Source: an uncultured Clostridia bacterium (GTDB taxonomy: Bacteria; Bacillota; Clostridia; TANB77; CAG-508). Taken from it: a stretch of DNA of 15,407 nt. The notes under the pieces are model-generated. The model was not told the DNA's origin, did no database searches, and saw only the letters and a program-made list of their open reading frames with translations. The stretch covers positions 1 through 15,407 of the forward strand of contig CAKPRW010000029.1 in the NCBI GenBank assembly GCA_934183045.1, given 5' to 3'. Positions 8,569 through 15,252 of the stretch are shown here, in pieces. Each line of letters starts with the position of its first letter. The first letter of the stretch is position 1. The position numbers and the translations under genes were made by a program.

Positions 8569-9417
8569 ATGAATAAAATAAATAAAGGTGATATAGTAGG
8601 AAGAAAGTCTTATGGAAAAGATATTATATTCACTGTTAGAAATATATTAGCAACTAAAAATGGTAAAATAGCAATTTTAAAAGGAATAACAAAAAGAGTA
8701 GAAGCGGATAGTGATTTAGAAGATTTGGAGTTGATTAGTGAAGATAAAATAAAAAATGCAATAGAAGAAGTAGAAAATGACATAGAAATGCGAATAGAAA
8801 AAAGTAAAATTGGTAATAAAGATGAAAATTATACAATAGGAGTATTGACTAAAAATAATAGAAGCAGAGAAAAAATAGTAACAGGAAAGATATTACATTT
8901 GGATGGAGACAGAAAATATAGTAAAAAATCATATTGGTATTATAAAAAATTAGGACTGAATGCTGTAGTGAAGAATATTCCCGAGTATAAACAACCTAAA
9001 GTAGTATATAATTTATTGGAACTTAACAATCCTGATATATTAGTTATAACTGGACATGATGGAATGATAAAAAAAGGAAGAGATTATCAAAATATTTATA
9101 ATTATAGAAATTCTAGGTATTTTATAAATACTGTAAAGGAAGCAAGAAGATATGATAAGGAAAAAAATAAGAAATTAGTAATATTTGCAGGGGCTTGTCA
9201 AAGTTATTTTGAAGCAATTATTTCAGCGGGAGCAAATTTTGCTTCATCACCTGCAAGAATATTAATTGATTTTTTAGATCCCCTAATAGTTGCTGAAAAA
9301 GTGGCTTATACTGAGAATTATAAATATATTACAATTGATGATATAGCAAGAGAATTAAGAGATGGTAAAAGAGGAGTAAGTGGTATAGGTGCTAATGGAA
9401 AAATGGTTAGAGAATAG
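8569..9417 (+). CDS. yabG: Sporulation-specific protease YabG (peptidase family U57)
   Basis: A 282-residue mother-cell protease. In B. subtilis it trims spore-coat proteins, and in Clostridioides difficile it processes the germination proteins CspBA and prepro-SleC. The N-terminal GDIVGRKSYGKDI matches the start of YabG. The conserved TGHDGM holds His163 and FAGACQS holds Cys210, the likely catalytic pair by comparison with C. difficile, where the corresponding Cys is essential. SPARILIDFLDPL and the C-terminal GVSGIGANGKM are also family signatures. The ribosome binding site GGTGAGGTGAT overlaps 8554-8564. The gene lies directly upstream of veg, as in Bacillus. There is no obvious terminator between the yabG stop codon and the veg promoter, only an imperfect AACCC/GGGTT hairpin at 9491-9511. 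Confidence 0.95.
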   Translation: MNKINKGDIVGRKSYGKDIIFTVRNILATKNGKIAILKGITKRVEADSDLEDLELISEDKIKNAIEEVENDIEMRIEKSKIGNKDENYTIGVLTKNNRSREKIVTGKILHLDGDRKYSKKSYWYYKKLGLNAVVKNIPEYKQPKVVYNLLELNNPDILVITGHDGMIKKGRDYQNIYNYRNSRYFINTVKEARRYDKEKNKKLVIFAGACQSYFEAIISAGANFASSPARILIDFLDPLIVAEKVAYTENYKYITIDDIARELRDGKRGVSGIGANGKMVRE

Positions 9418-9428
9418 AAAAAATCACA

Positions 9429-9470
9429 TTTGTAACATACTTGTAACATAACTGTAATATAAATGTAAAA
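9429..9470 (+). promoter_or_regulatory. Four 11-bp-phased TGTAA direct repeats (Pho-box-like)
   Basis: TGTAAC at 9431, TGTAAC at 9442, TGTAAT at 9453 and TGTAAA at 9464 are spaced exactly 11 bp apart, with ATA following the first three. Spacing of about one helical turn and a TGT-A core separated by AT-rich tetramers resemble tandem half-sites of OmpR/PhoB-family regulators such as the E. coli Pho box, CTGTCAT with 11-bp period. They lie about 70 bp upstream of the veg -35 box. Regulator identity is inference. Confidence 0.5.
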
Positions 9471-9539
9471 ACGAAAGATGAAAACGCTAAAACCCTTTTA
9501 AACAGTGGGTTGTATAGATTTGATAATAAATAACATTTT

Positions 9540-9568
9540 TTGACTTTTTGCACTAAAAATGCTATAAT
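9540..9568 (+). promoter_or_regulatory. Strong sigma-A promoter of veg
   Basis: TTGACT (9540-9545), a 17-nt spacer, then TATAAT (9563-9568) with an extended -10 TG one base before it. This is the best sigma-A promoter in the window; the veg promoter of B. subtilis is likewise famously strong. The transcription start is expected near 9575. Confidence 0.9.
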
Positions 9569-9597
9569 CAAGCCATCTTAAGGGAGTAGGTGATAGC

Positions 9598-9894
9598 ATG
9601 ATTTGTAGAACAGACATAGCAAATCTAAAAACTGACATCTTAGAGAAAGTGGGTCAAAAGATAATTGTCAAAGGATCTTTGGGAAGAAGCAAAGTCTTTG
9701 AAAAAGAAGCTACTATAGAAAAAGCATATCCAAATATTTTTGTAGTTAAATATGAGGAAAATGATAGAAATGTAACATATAGTTATACAGATGTTTTAAC
9801 AAGGACTGTTGAAGTGGAAGTATTTGATGGGGATTCTTATAGTCCATTAATTCCACCTCCAGTAGAGATAAAAAAGAGAAAAGCATCATTATAA
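9598..9894 (+). CDS. veg: Veg family protein
   Basis: A 98-residue small protein of the Veg family (formerly DUF1021). The N-terminal DIANLKTDILEKVGQKI, the middle YPNIFVVKY and the signature VTYSYTDVLTRTVEV align well with B. subtilis Veg. There it is a highly expressed cytoplasmic protein reported to stimulate biofilm matrix genes through the SinR circuit; whether that holds in a clostridium is unknown. GTAGGTGA just upstream is the likely ribosome binding site. The product carries a ~15-residue C-terminal extension rich in Pro and Lys. It has its own promoter and terminator, so it is an independent unit between the spore genes yabG and sipL. Confidence 0.93.
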   Translation: MICRTDIANLKTDILEKVGQKIIVKGSLGRSKVFEKEATIEKAYPNIFVVKYEENDRNVTYSYTDVLTRTVEVEVFDGDSYSPLIPPPVEIKKRKASL

Positions 9895-9900
9895 TTTAAG

Positions 9901-9946
9901 TAAATAAAGAAAAGACAGAGTAATATCTGTCTTTTTTCTTTATTTA
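9901..9946 (+). terminator. Terminator after veg
   Basis: A long stem (9901-9919 with 9926-9946) with a short bulge, core GACAGA/TCTGTC, and six T following the core. Confidence 0.88.
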
Positions 9947-9950
9947 ATGG

Positions 9951-9979
9951 TCATAAAATAATTGATCTCATCATAAGAA
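9951..9979 (+). promoter_or_regulatory. Possible sigma-E promoter of sipL
   Basis: TCATAAA (9951-9957), 14 nt, then CATAAGAA (9972-9979) partly fit the sigma-E pattern (KMATATT and CATACAMT), 5/7 and 5/8 matches. The position, directly after the veg terminator and about 40 nt before sipL, is right, and sipL is sigma-E dependent in C. difficile. The match is weak. Confidence 0.3.
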
Positions 9980-10010
9980 TGTATAAAGAAAAATAAAGGA
10001 GGTCAAAACA

Positions 10011-11582
10011 ATGGTTGTAGATACAGTAAAAGAAAATTTATGTGTAAACAAATTAGTAGCAACAAAAAAAGAAGTTTTACTAGTTGAAGGAGATATGATA
10101 GTTCCAGATTCTAAACCAGATATTTTGAATACAATTTGTACAAGTGGGGTTGTTTGTATATATAAAAAAGAAGTATTAGATGATAAAATTAGAATGGATG
10201 GTAATATAAATGCGTATATTATGTATTTAGCAGATGATAGCGAAAATAAAGTAAGAGGGATAAATACAAGTATCGATTTTTCAGAAACAATACAGGTTCC
10301 TAATTGTGTATCAGGAATGAATTGTAAATTAGATGTTAAATTAAAATCAATAGAATCAAAGGTTATTAATGGTAGAAAAGTAGGGGTAAAAGCTACATTA
10401 GAGGTTAATATAAAAATTTATTCTAATGAAGATATTGAAATTGTAAATAGTATACAAAATGCAGATGAAATACAAATGTTAAATGAAGAATTAAAAGTAA
10501 ATTCTTTAGTTGGAATGGGAGAAAATAAGATATATGCAAAGGATACAATTGCTATTGATAATATAGATAATCTAGCAGAAATTTTAAAGTGTAATATTTG
10601 TATTTGTGATAAGGATATCAAAGTTAGCTATAACAAAATATTAACTAAAGCGGAAGCGGAAGTTAAGATAATGTACTTAACAGAGGATAACAGAATAAAT
10701 TGTGTTACTGCAAGAATACCTGTTGTAGGATTTATTGATATTCAAAACATCACAGAAGAGAACATATGTGATATTCAATATGAAATAAAAAATATAGTAG
10801 TAAAACCAAATGCATCAGATGAACATTCTATATATGTTGAAATAGAATTTGGAGTAACAGCAGTTGTTTATGAGGAAAAAAGAATAAATTTAATTCAAGA
10901 TTTATATAGTCCATGTGAAAATTTAGAATTTAATAAAAAGAAAATAAATACAATTACAGATAAAAAATGTAATAAAGAGGTAAAACAAATAAGAGAAAAA
11001 GTAAGTTTGGAAGGAATAGAAAATAAGAATATTATTGATGTAGATGTTAACCCAATAATTGAAAAAGAAAACAAATTAAATTCTAGAATCATATATGAAG
11101 GAAAAATAGAATTAAGATTTATTATAGCAAATGCAAATTTTGAAATAGATACTAAAAATGCAGAAATTCCATTTGAGTATGCAGTTGAGAATATAGAAAA
11201 TGGGGAAAATATGAATACTAATATGGATATAGAAATAGCAAATCAAGACTTTATAGTTCAAGATGGGGGAATAGTAACAAGTAATATAGATATGTTAATG
11301 AATATGGATTCTTATCGTGATACAAATTTAAACATAATGGATGAAATACAAACAAATGGAGAAAGAGAAGCAGAAGATTATAGTTTGATTTTATATATAG
11401 TAAAAAAAGATGATACATTATGGAAAATAGCTAAAAAATTTGGAAGTACAGTAGATGATATAGTAAGAGCAAATGGAATAGAAGATGAAAATAAAATTGA
11501 TGTAGGACAAAAATTATATATACCTAAATATGTAAAAAAGGTAAATAATAGACAAAGTCCTTCAGTTGTAAGCTATGCATAA
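10011..11582 (+). CDS. sipL: Spore morphogenesis protein SipL (SPOCS/DUF3794 plus LysM)
   Basis: A 523-residue mother-cell protein. In C. difficile SipL binds the coat-basement ATPase SpoIVA through its LysM domain and is needed for coat and cortex assembly around the forespore. Here the N-terminal half holds SPOCS (DUF3794) sequence, starting KEVLLVEGDMIVPDSKPDI and continuing with beta-rich repeats, and residues 462-505 form a LysM domain (YIVKKDDTLWKIAKKFG, then VGQKLYIP). Length and architecture match C. difficile SipL. A consensus ribosome binding site AAAGGAGGT (9995-10003) lies 7 nt before the ATG. The gene overlaps yunB by 8 nt. Other clostridial DUF3794-LysM proteins exist, but the location downstream of yabG supports orthology. 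Confidence 0.88.
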   Translation: MVVDTVKENLCVNKLVATKKEVLLVEGDMIVPDSKPDILNTICTSGVVCIYKKEVLDDKIRMDGNINAYIMYLADDSENKVRGINTSIDFSETIQVPNCVSGMNCKLDVKLKSIESKVINGRKVGVKATLEVNIKIYSNEDIEIVNSIQNADEIQMLNEELKVNSLVGMGENKIYAKDTIAIDNIDNLAEILKCNICICDKDIKVSYNKILTKAEAEVKIMYLTEDNRINCVTARIPVVGFIDIQNITEENICDIQYEIKNIVVKPNASDEHSIYVEIEFGVTAVVYEEKRINLIQDLYSPCENLEFNKKKINTITDKKCNKEVKQIREKVSLEGIENKNIIDVDVNPIIEKENKLNSRIIYEGKIELRFIIANANFEIDTKNAEIPFEYAVENIENGENMNTNMDIEIANQDFIVQDGGIVTSNIDMLMNMDSYRDTNLNIMDEIQTNGEREAEDYSLILYIVKKDDTLWKIAKKFGSTVDDIVRANGIEDENKIDVGQKLYIPKYVKKVNNRQSPSVVSYA

Positions 11583-12294
11583 AATTTATTCAAGACCACG
11601 AATAAGAATACCGCAAATATTAATAGACAAAAATCAAAAGATCAAAAAAAAGAATAGAAGAAAAATTGTAACAATATTTCTAATTTTAACTATTGCATTT
11701 AGTATAGTAAAACTAGTACTAAATGCAGTTTTACCTATTTTTGATACATTGTGTGAAAATAGAGCTAGGTCAATTGCAACTATCATATCTAATGAAGAGG
11801 CAACTAATGTAATGAAAGAACATTCTTATGATGAATTATTTACAATAGAAAAAGATAATCAAGGTAATATAACTATGATAAAATCTAATATAATTCCAAT
11901 TAATGAAATAATATCAGATGTAGCAGTAAAAATTCAAAACGAAATCGATAATCGAGGAAGAGAAAACATAGAAATAGCTTTAGGAAGTTTTACAGGTTTT
12001 AAAATGTTAGCTGGTAGGGGACCAGGAGTAAAAATACGTATCTCTTCAATAGGAAGTGTAGAAACAGACTTAAAAAGCGAATTTAGTTCACAAGGAATAA
12101 ACCAAACACTTCATAGGGTATATTTACAAGTTAAATGTAAAGTAAATATATTAACACCATTTGACAATATCGAAAGAGAAATAACAAATCAAGTTCTTTT
12201 AGTAGAAAATGTAATTGTAGGAAACATTCCAAGTACATATTACAATCTAGAAGGAATAAACGGAACCAGTGATGCAATTGAAACAATAGAATAA
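11575..12294 (+). CDS. yunB: Sporulation protein YunB
   Basis: A 239-residue membrane-anchored protein. A basic N-terminus (1-30) precedes one membrane helix (~31-53), with the rest outside the membrane. The YunB signatures are visible: LPIFDTLCENRA after the helix, GRGPGVKIRI followed by GSVETDLKSEF, then SQGINQTLHRVYL, VKCKVNI and the C-terminal PSTYYNLEG. In B. subtilis yunB is sigma-E dependent and its loss impairs sporulation; its biochemical role is not established. The start codon overlaps the end of sipL (ATGCATAA) without a clear ribosome binding site, which suggests translation coupled to sipL. Confidence 0.93.
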   Translation: MHKIYSRPRIRIPQILIDKNQKIKKKNRRKIVTIFLILTIAFSIVKLVLNAVLPIFDTLCENRARSIATIISNEEATNVMKEHSYDELFTIEKDNQGNITMIKSNIIPINEIISDVAVKIQNEIDNRGRENIEIALGSFTGFKMLAGRGPGVKIRISSIGSVETDLKSEFSSQGINQTLHRVYLQVKCKVNILTPFDNIEREITNQVLLVENVIVGNIPSTYYNLEGINGTSDAIETIE

Positions 12295-12297
12295 TCG

Positions 12298-12349
12298 AAA
12301 AAATTGCCAAAAGTTGCCAAGAGGGCCGGGTCTTTTTGGCAATTTTTTT
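12298..12349 (+). terminator. Terminator of the sipL-yunB unit, built into the 43-nt repeat
   Basis: AAAAAATTGCCAAAA (12298-12312) pairs with 12334-12348, a ~15-bp stem ending in a T-run (12343-12349). The 21-nt loop is unusually large and GC-rich (GGGCCGGG core). The near-repeat TTGCCAAAAG/TTGCCAAGAG (12304-12323) offers an alternative partner for the right arm. Confidence 0.75.
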
Positions 12350-12436
12350 ATACAAAATTTTAAATTTATAGTTATAAGTTAGAATATAATTTTATTGCCC
12401 AAAAGACCCGGCCCTCTTGGCAACTTTTAGCAATTT
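12301..12436. repeat. Inverted pair of 43-nt GC-rich units
   Basis: Unit 1 (12301-12343) and the reverse complement of unit 2 (12394-12436) match at 41 of 43 positions, separated by a 50-nt AT-rich centre. Each unit is about 47% G+C against a much lower background and contains GGGCCGGG. This could be a MITE-like or REP-like dispersed element or a structured regulatory RNA. I see no clear target-site duplication and no transposase nearby. Confidence 0.8.
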
Positions 12437-12448
12437 GAGATGAAAATA

Positions 12449-12457
12449 TGATATAAT
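12449..12457 (+). promoter_or_regulatory. Extended -10 promoter of the GIY-YIG gene
   Basis: TGATATAAT is a perfect TATAAT with an extended -10 TG. The -35 region is poor and falls at the end of repeat unit 2 (TAGCAA at 12428-12433, 18-nt spacer). Confidence 0.5.
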
Positions 12458-12492
12458 GCTAAAGAAGAGTATTTAAAAAAGAGGTTAGGGAT

Positions 12493-12804
12493 ATGTATTA
12501 TATTTATATGTTGAGGTGTGAGGATGATTCTATATATACAGGAATAACAACAGATGTGGAACGCAGGATGAGAGAACATTTTGAAAAGGGAGAGAAATGC
12601 GCAAAGTATACTAGTAGTCATACTCCTAAGATGTTAGAAAGGGTTTGGAAAACTTCTACTAAATCGCTAGCTTCTAAATTGGAATATCATATAAAGAAGT
12701 TACCGAAGTTAAAAAAGGAAAGGTTAGCTAAGGGGATATGTGAAATAGAAGATGTTTTGAATGATAAAATAGATGCTTCTTTATATGAAAATGTGAAGAG
12801 ATAA
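12493..12804 (+). CDS. GIY-YIG domain protein, UPF0213 (YazA/YhbQ) type
   Basis: A 103-residue single-domain protein. The GIY-YIG elements appear as YYIYML (2-7) and YTGIT (15-19), followed by the catalytic-type Arg in ERRMREH (23-29) and the Glu64 motif in KLEYHIKKL. The family is related to the nuclease UvrC. E. coli YhbQ-type proteins have been linked to DNA repair, but the role of most members is unclear. Length is typical (80-110 residues). GAGGT at 12481-12485 is 7 nt before the ATG. The gene stands alone between the inverted repeat and the convergent rplM-rpsI operon. Confidence 0.9.
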   Translation: MYYIYMLRCEDDSIYTGITTDVERRMREHFEKGEKCAKYTSSHTPKMLERVWKTSTKSLASKLEYHIKKLPKLKKERLAKGICEIEDVLNDKIDASLYENVKR

Positions 12805-12839
12805 AATATAATTTATATATATTGATATTTTAATGCAAA

Positions 12840-12871
12840 ATAAAGCCTCGGAATTATTAAAAATTCCGAGG
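12840..12871 (-). terminator. Terminator of the rplM-rpsI operon
   Basis: A perfect 10-bp stem, CCTCGGAATT (12846-12855) with AATTCCGAGG (12862-12871), loop of six. On the minus strand it is followed by CTTTATTTTG, a moderate U-tract. On the plus strand the T-run is poor, so it works mainly for rpsI. Confidence 0.8.
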
Positions 12872-12891
12872 TTGATATATTTGTAAATATA

Positions 12892-13293
12892 TTATCTTTT
12901 TGAGAATTGTGGTGCTTTTCTAGCTTTTTTAAGACCGTATTTTTTTCTTTCTTTCATACGAGGATCTCTTGTTAAGAATCCGTTTGATTTTAATTCTGGT
13001 CTATATTCACTATTAGCTTCATTTAATGCTCTAGCGATTCCATGTCTTATTGCTCCAGCTTGACCTGTAAATCCTCCACCTTTTACAGTTACTATAACAT
13101 CATATTTTGTTGTTGTGTTTGTAACTGTTAATGGTTGTCTTACTATAACTTTTAATGTTTCCATTCCGAAAAATTCGTCAATATCTTTTCCATTGATTGT
13201 TATTTTTCCTGAACCTTCAACTAGTCTAACTCTAGCAATAGCATTTTTTCTTCTACCTGTACCATAAAAAACTATATTTTCTTTTTTAGCCAT
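12892..13293 (-). CDS. rpsI: 30S ribosomal protein S9 (uS9)
   Basis: 133 residues beginning MAKKENIVFYGTGRRKNAIARVRL. The family signatures GGGFTGQAGAIRHGIARAL and RDPRMKERKKYG are present, and the C-terminal tail ends SKR; this basic tail reaches the decoding centre and P-site tRNA. The start is the ATG at 13291-13293. An upstream in-frame ATG at 13309-13311 overlaps the ribosome binding site GGGAGGT and is unlikely. The rplM stop and rpsI start share one base (TAATG), and the ribosome binding site lies inside the end of rplM, so translation is probably coupled. Confidence 0.97.
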   Translation of the reverse strand: MAKKENIVFYGTGRRKNAIARVRLVEGSGKITINGKDIDEFFGMETLKVIVRQPLTVTNTTTKYDVIVTVKGGGFTGQAGAIRHGIARALNEANSEYRPELKSNGFLTRDPRMKERKKYGLKKARKAPQFSKR

Positions 13294-13733
13294 TATACAT
13301 TTACCTCCCATACTTCTGGTTTTTGTGCTTGATTTTCATGTTCACTACCTGCATATACTCTTAATTTTTTAGCCATTTGTCTTCCTAAAGAATTGTGAGG
13401 TAACATTCCTTTTACAGCTAATGTCATAGCTTTTTCAGGATTTTTTTCAAGCATTACTTTTGCAGGAACTTCTTTCATTCCTCCAATGTAACCTGAATGA
13501 TGTCTGTAAATTTTTTGGTCCATTTTATTTCCTGTTAAAATAACATCTTTTGCATTAATTATAATAACGTGATCACCTGGATCAATATTTGGTGAAAAAG
13601 TTGGTTTGTGTTTTCCTCTTAATAATTTAGCAGCTTCTGTAGCAACTCTACCTAATGGTTTTTCAGCTGCATCAATAATATACCATTTGCTTTCTACTTC
13701 GCCTTTTTTAGCGCTATATGTTGTATTATTCAT
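13293..13733 (-). CDS. rplM: 50S ribosomal protein L13 (uL13)
   Basis: 146 residues, the normal size. Signatures: TTYSAKKGEVESKWYIIDA, KPLGRVA-EAAKLLRGKHKP, GDHVIIINA, KIYRHHSGYIGG and GMLPHNSLGR. L13 is an early-assembling 23S rRNA-binding protein. The ribosome binding site AGGAGGG (13745-13751 on the complement) is about 11 nt from the ATG. First gene of the rplM-rpsI operon, preceded by a strong promoter and a ~100-nt structured leader. Confidence 0.97.
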   Translation of the reverse strand: MNNTTYSAKKGEVESKWYIIDAAEKPLGRVATEAAKLLRGKHKPTFSPNIDPGDHVIIINAKDVILTGNKMDQKIYRHHSGYIGGMKEVPAKVMLEKNPEKAMTLAVKGMLPHNSLGRQMAKKLRVYAGSEHENQAQKPEVWEVNV

Positions 13734-13833
13734 GATTGATAATACCCTCCTATTTATTTTAAATTTTATATGAACTTATTACCAAAGTTACCGGGGAGAA
13801 ACTTATGGTTTTAAGTTTCAAACTATTTTATGC
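13734..13833 (-). promoter_or_regulatory. Candidate ribosomal-protein leader of rplM
   Basis: The ~100-nt 5' leader folds into two hairpins read on the minus strand: GAAACTT/AAGTTTC with an 8-nt loop (13798-13819) and AACTT/AAGTT with a 7-nt loop (13773-13789), joined by TCCCCGGT. The first loop contains ACCA and the second TGGT, so they could pair. L13 leaders are known in Firmicutes and are thought to mediate autoregulation. Whether this one fits the described family needs a covariance search. Confidence 0.5.
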
Positions 13834-13839
13834 TTACCT

Positions 13840-13868
13840 ATTTTATTACAAAAATAGCCATTTGTCAA
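13840..13868 (-). promoter_or_regulatory. Sigma-A promoter of rplM-rpsI
   Basis: On the minus strand, TTGACA (13868-13863), a 17-nt spacer, then TAAAAT (13845-13840): 6/6 and 5/6 matches to consensus. The transcript would start near 13833. Confidence 0.85.
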
Positions 13869-13896
13869 TAATTTTTTGAAAAATTGATAAAAACTA

Positions 13897-13925
13897 TTGA
13901 TAAAAAATTTTTTTGAATTTATAAT
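13897..13925 (+). promoter_or_regulatory. Sigma-A promoter of the flippase gene
   Basis: TTGATA (13897-13902), 17 nt, then TATAAT (13920-13925). A second TTGATA occurs 13 bp upstream. It is divergent from the rplM promoter. The ~66-nt leader contains a 9-bp inverted repeat, TACTATTAA (13934-13942) and TTAATAGTA (13963-13971). Confidence 0.75.
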
Positions 13926-13998
13926 ATAAAAAATACTATTAAAAGAAAAAATATGCATAAAATTAATAGTAGTAAATTACACAAAAAGGAGGGAGTAA

Positions 13999-15252
13999 AT
14001 GACTAAAACAAAAAATAGAGAAGTAGGAAAAACAAATAAACAGGGATTTTTACAAGGAGTAATAACTCTAATGTTTTCACAAGTACTAATAAAATTATTA
14101 GGTATGGTATATACACTTTATTTAACAAACAGAGAAGGGTTTGGGGACAAAGGAAATGGAATAGTATCAAGTAGTTATCAAATATATGCAATGTTATTAA
14201 CGATATCATCAATAGGTGTGCCAAATGCAATATCAAAACTCGTATCAGAAAAAGTAGCAATAGGGGACCATAGAGGAGCATATAGAATATTTAAAGTAGC
14301 ATTTGCAACATTTGCAGTAATAGGATTAGTAGGTAGTCTACTACTATTTTTAGGAGCACATGTAATTGCACATAATTGGTTACAAATACCAGAAGCAGAA
14401 ATGACATTAGTAGCATTATCACCAGCAATATTTTTTGTAGCAATAGCATCTGTTATGAGAGGATATTTTAATGGTAGACAAGAATTAAAAGCTACAGCAA
14501 GATCACAAACATTAGAACAAGTATTTAAAACAGTATTAACAATAATTATAGTAGAAATAGTAGCAATAATATCACATGTTTCAACAGAATGGATGGCTGC
14601 AGGAGCAACACTTGCAACAACACTTGCAACATTTGCAGGATTCGGATATTTATATATGTATTATCAAACAGAAAAAAGAGAACGAGCAAGAGAGATAAAA
14701 TCAACAGTAAATTATAAATATGAAAGAGTAAAAAGTATAATTAAAAAAGTATTATTAGTATCAACACCAATAGCCTTAACTGCAATAATGTCATCATTAA
14801 ATAAAAACATAGATTCATTTACAGTAGTAAGAAGTTTAAAACAATTTTTGCCAGAGGATATAGCAACCGCACAATATGGTATTTTAGGAGGAAAAGTAGA
14901 TACTTTAACAAGTTTACCATTATCAATAAATGTAGCTTTTGCAACAGCATTAGTTCCAGCAATTTCAGCTGCAAAAGCAAAAAAAGATAGTGAAACAATA
15001 ACAAAAAGAACATCATTTTCTTTATTATTATCTATGTTAATAGGCTTGCCATGTACAGTAGGGATGTTTATTTTTTCAGGTGAAATATTAAATTTGTTAT
15101 TTCCAAAAGCAAGCGATGGAGCTGTTATTTTGCAAATAAGTTCTCTTACAATAATATTTACAATATTAGATCAAACAATAAATGGAGCGTTGCAGGGATA
15201 TGGAAAGTTAACTATTCCAACAATATCATTAGGGTGTCGGGGTAGTAGCTAA
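13999..15252 (+). CDS. MurJ/SpoVB-type lipid flippase (MOP superfamily), frameshifted
   Basis: A multi-pass membrane protein of the polysaccharide transporter family, which moves lipid-linked sugars such as lipid II across the membrane. The start is supported by AAAGGAGGGA (13986-13994), 5 nt before the ATG. The N-terminal GFLQGVITLMFSQVLIKLLG is the first helix; SSYQIYAMLLTISSIGVPNAISKL, SVMRGYFNGRQ and SLPLSINVAFATALVPAIS are typical of the SpoVB/YtgP group. About 410 residues read in frame to PTISLG, then CRGSS and a stop; the family is normally about 500-550 residues. The next frame continues the family sequence from 15236, so a single-base insertion at about 15235 breaks the gene, or there is a sequence error. 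I cannot say whether it is the essential MurJ or the sporulation paralogue SpoVB. Confidence 0.85.
   Translation: MTKTKNREVGKTNKQGFLQGVITLMFSQVLIKLLGMVYTLYLTNREGFGDKGNGIVSSSYQIYAMLLTISSIGVPNAISKLVSEKVAIGDHRGAYRIFKVAFATFAVIGLVGSLLLFLGAHVIAHNWLQIPEAEMTLVALSPAIFFVAIASVMRGYFNGRQELKATARSQTLEQVFKTVLTIIIVEIVAIISHVSTEWMAAGATLATTLATFAGFGYLYMYYQTEKRERAREIKSTVNYKYERVKSIIKKVLLVSTPIALTAIMSSLNKNIDSFTVVRSLKQFLPEDIATAQYGILGGKVDTLTSLPLSINVAFATALVPAISAAKAKKDSETITKRTSFSLLLSMLIGLPCTVGMFIFSGEILNLLFPKASDGAVILQISSLTIIFTILDQTINGALQGYGKLTIPTISLGCRGSS

Noticed and set aside
9429..9470. Replication iterons
   Set aside because: Four short repeats without a rep gene, DnaA boxes or a plasmid context. A regulator-binding array is the simpler reading.
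9491..9511. AACCC/GGGTT hairpin between yabG and veg as a terminator
   Set aside because: Only 5 bp with an 11-nt loop and no T-run after it.
12298..12490. A CRISPR array or toxin-antitoxin RNA at the inverted repeats
   Set aside because: There are only two units, in opposite orientation, with no spacers or cas genes, and no small toxin ORF is visible.
14003..14281. A minus-strand hydrophobic reading frame opposite the flippase
   Set aside because: It is a shadow of the coding strand of a membrane protein, with Leu-rich composition from AT-rich codons. No start signal or family match.
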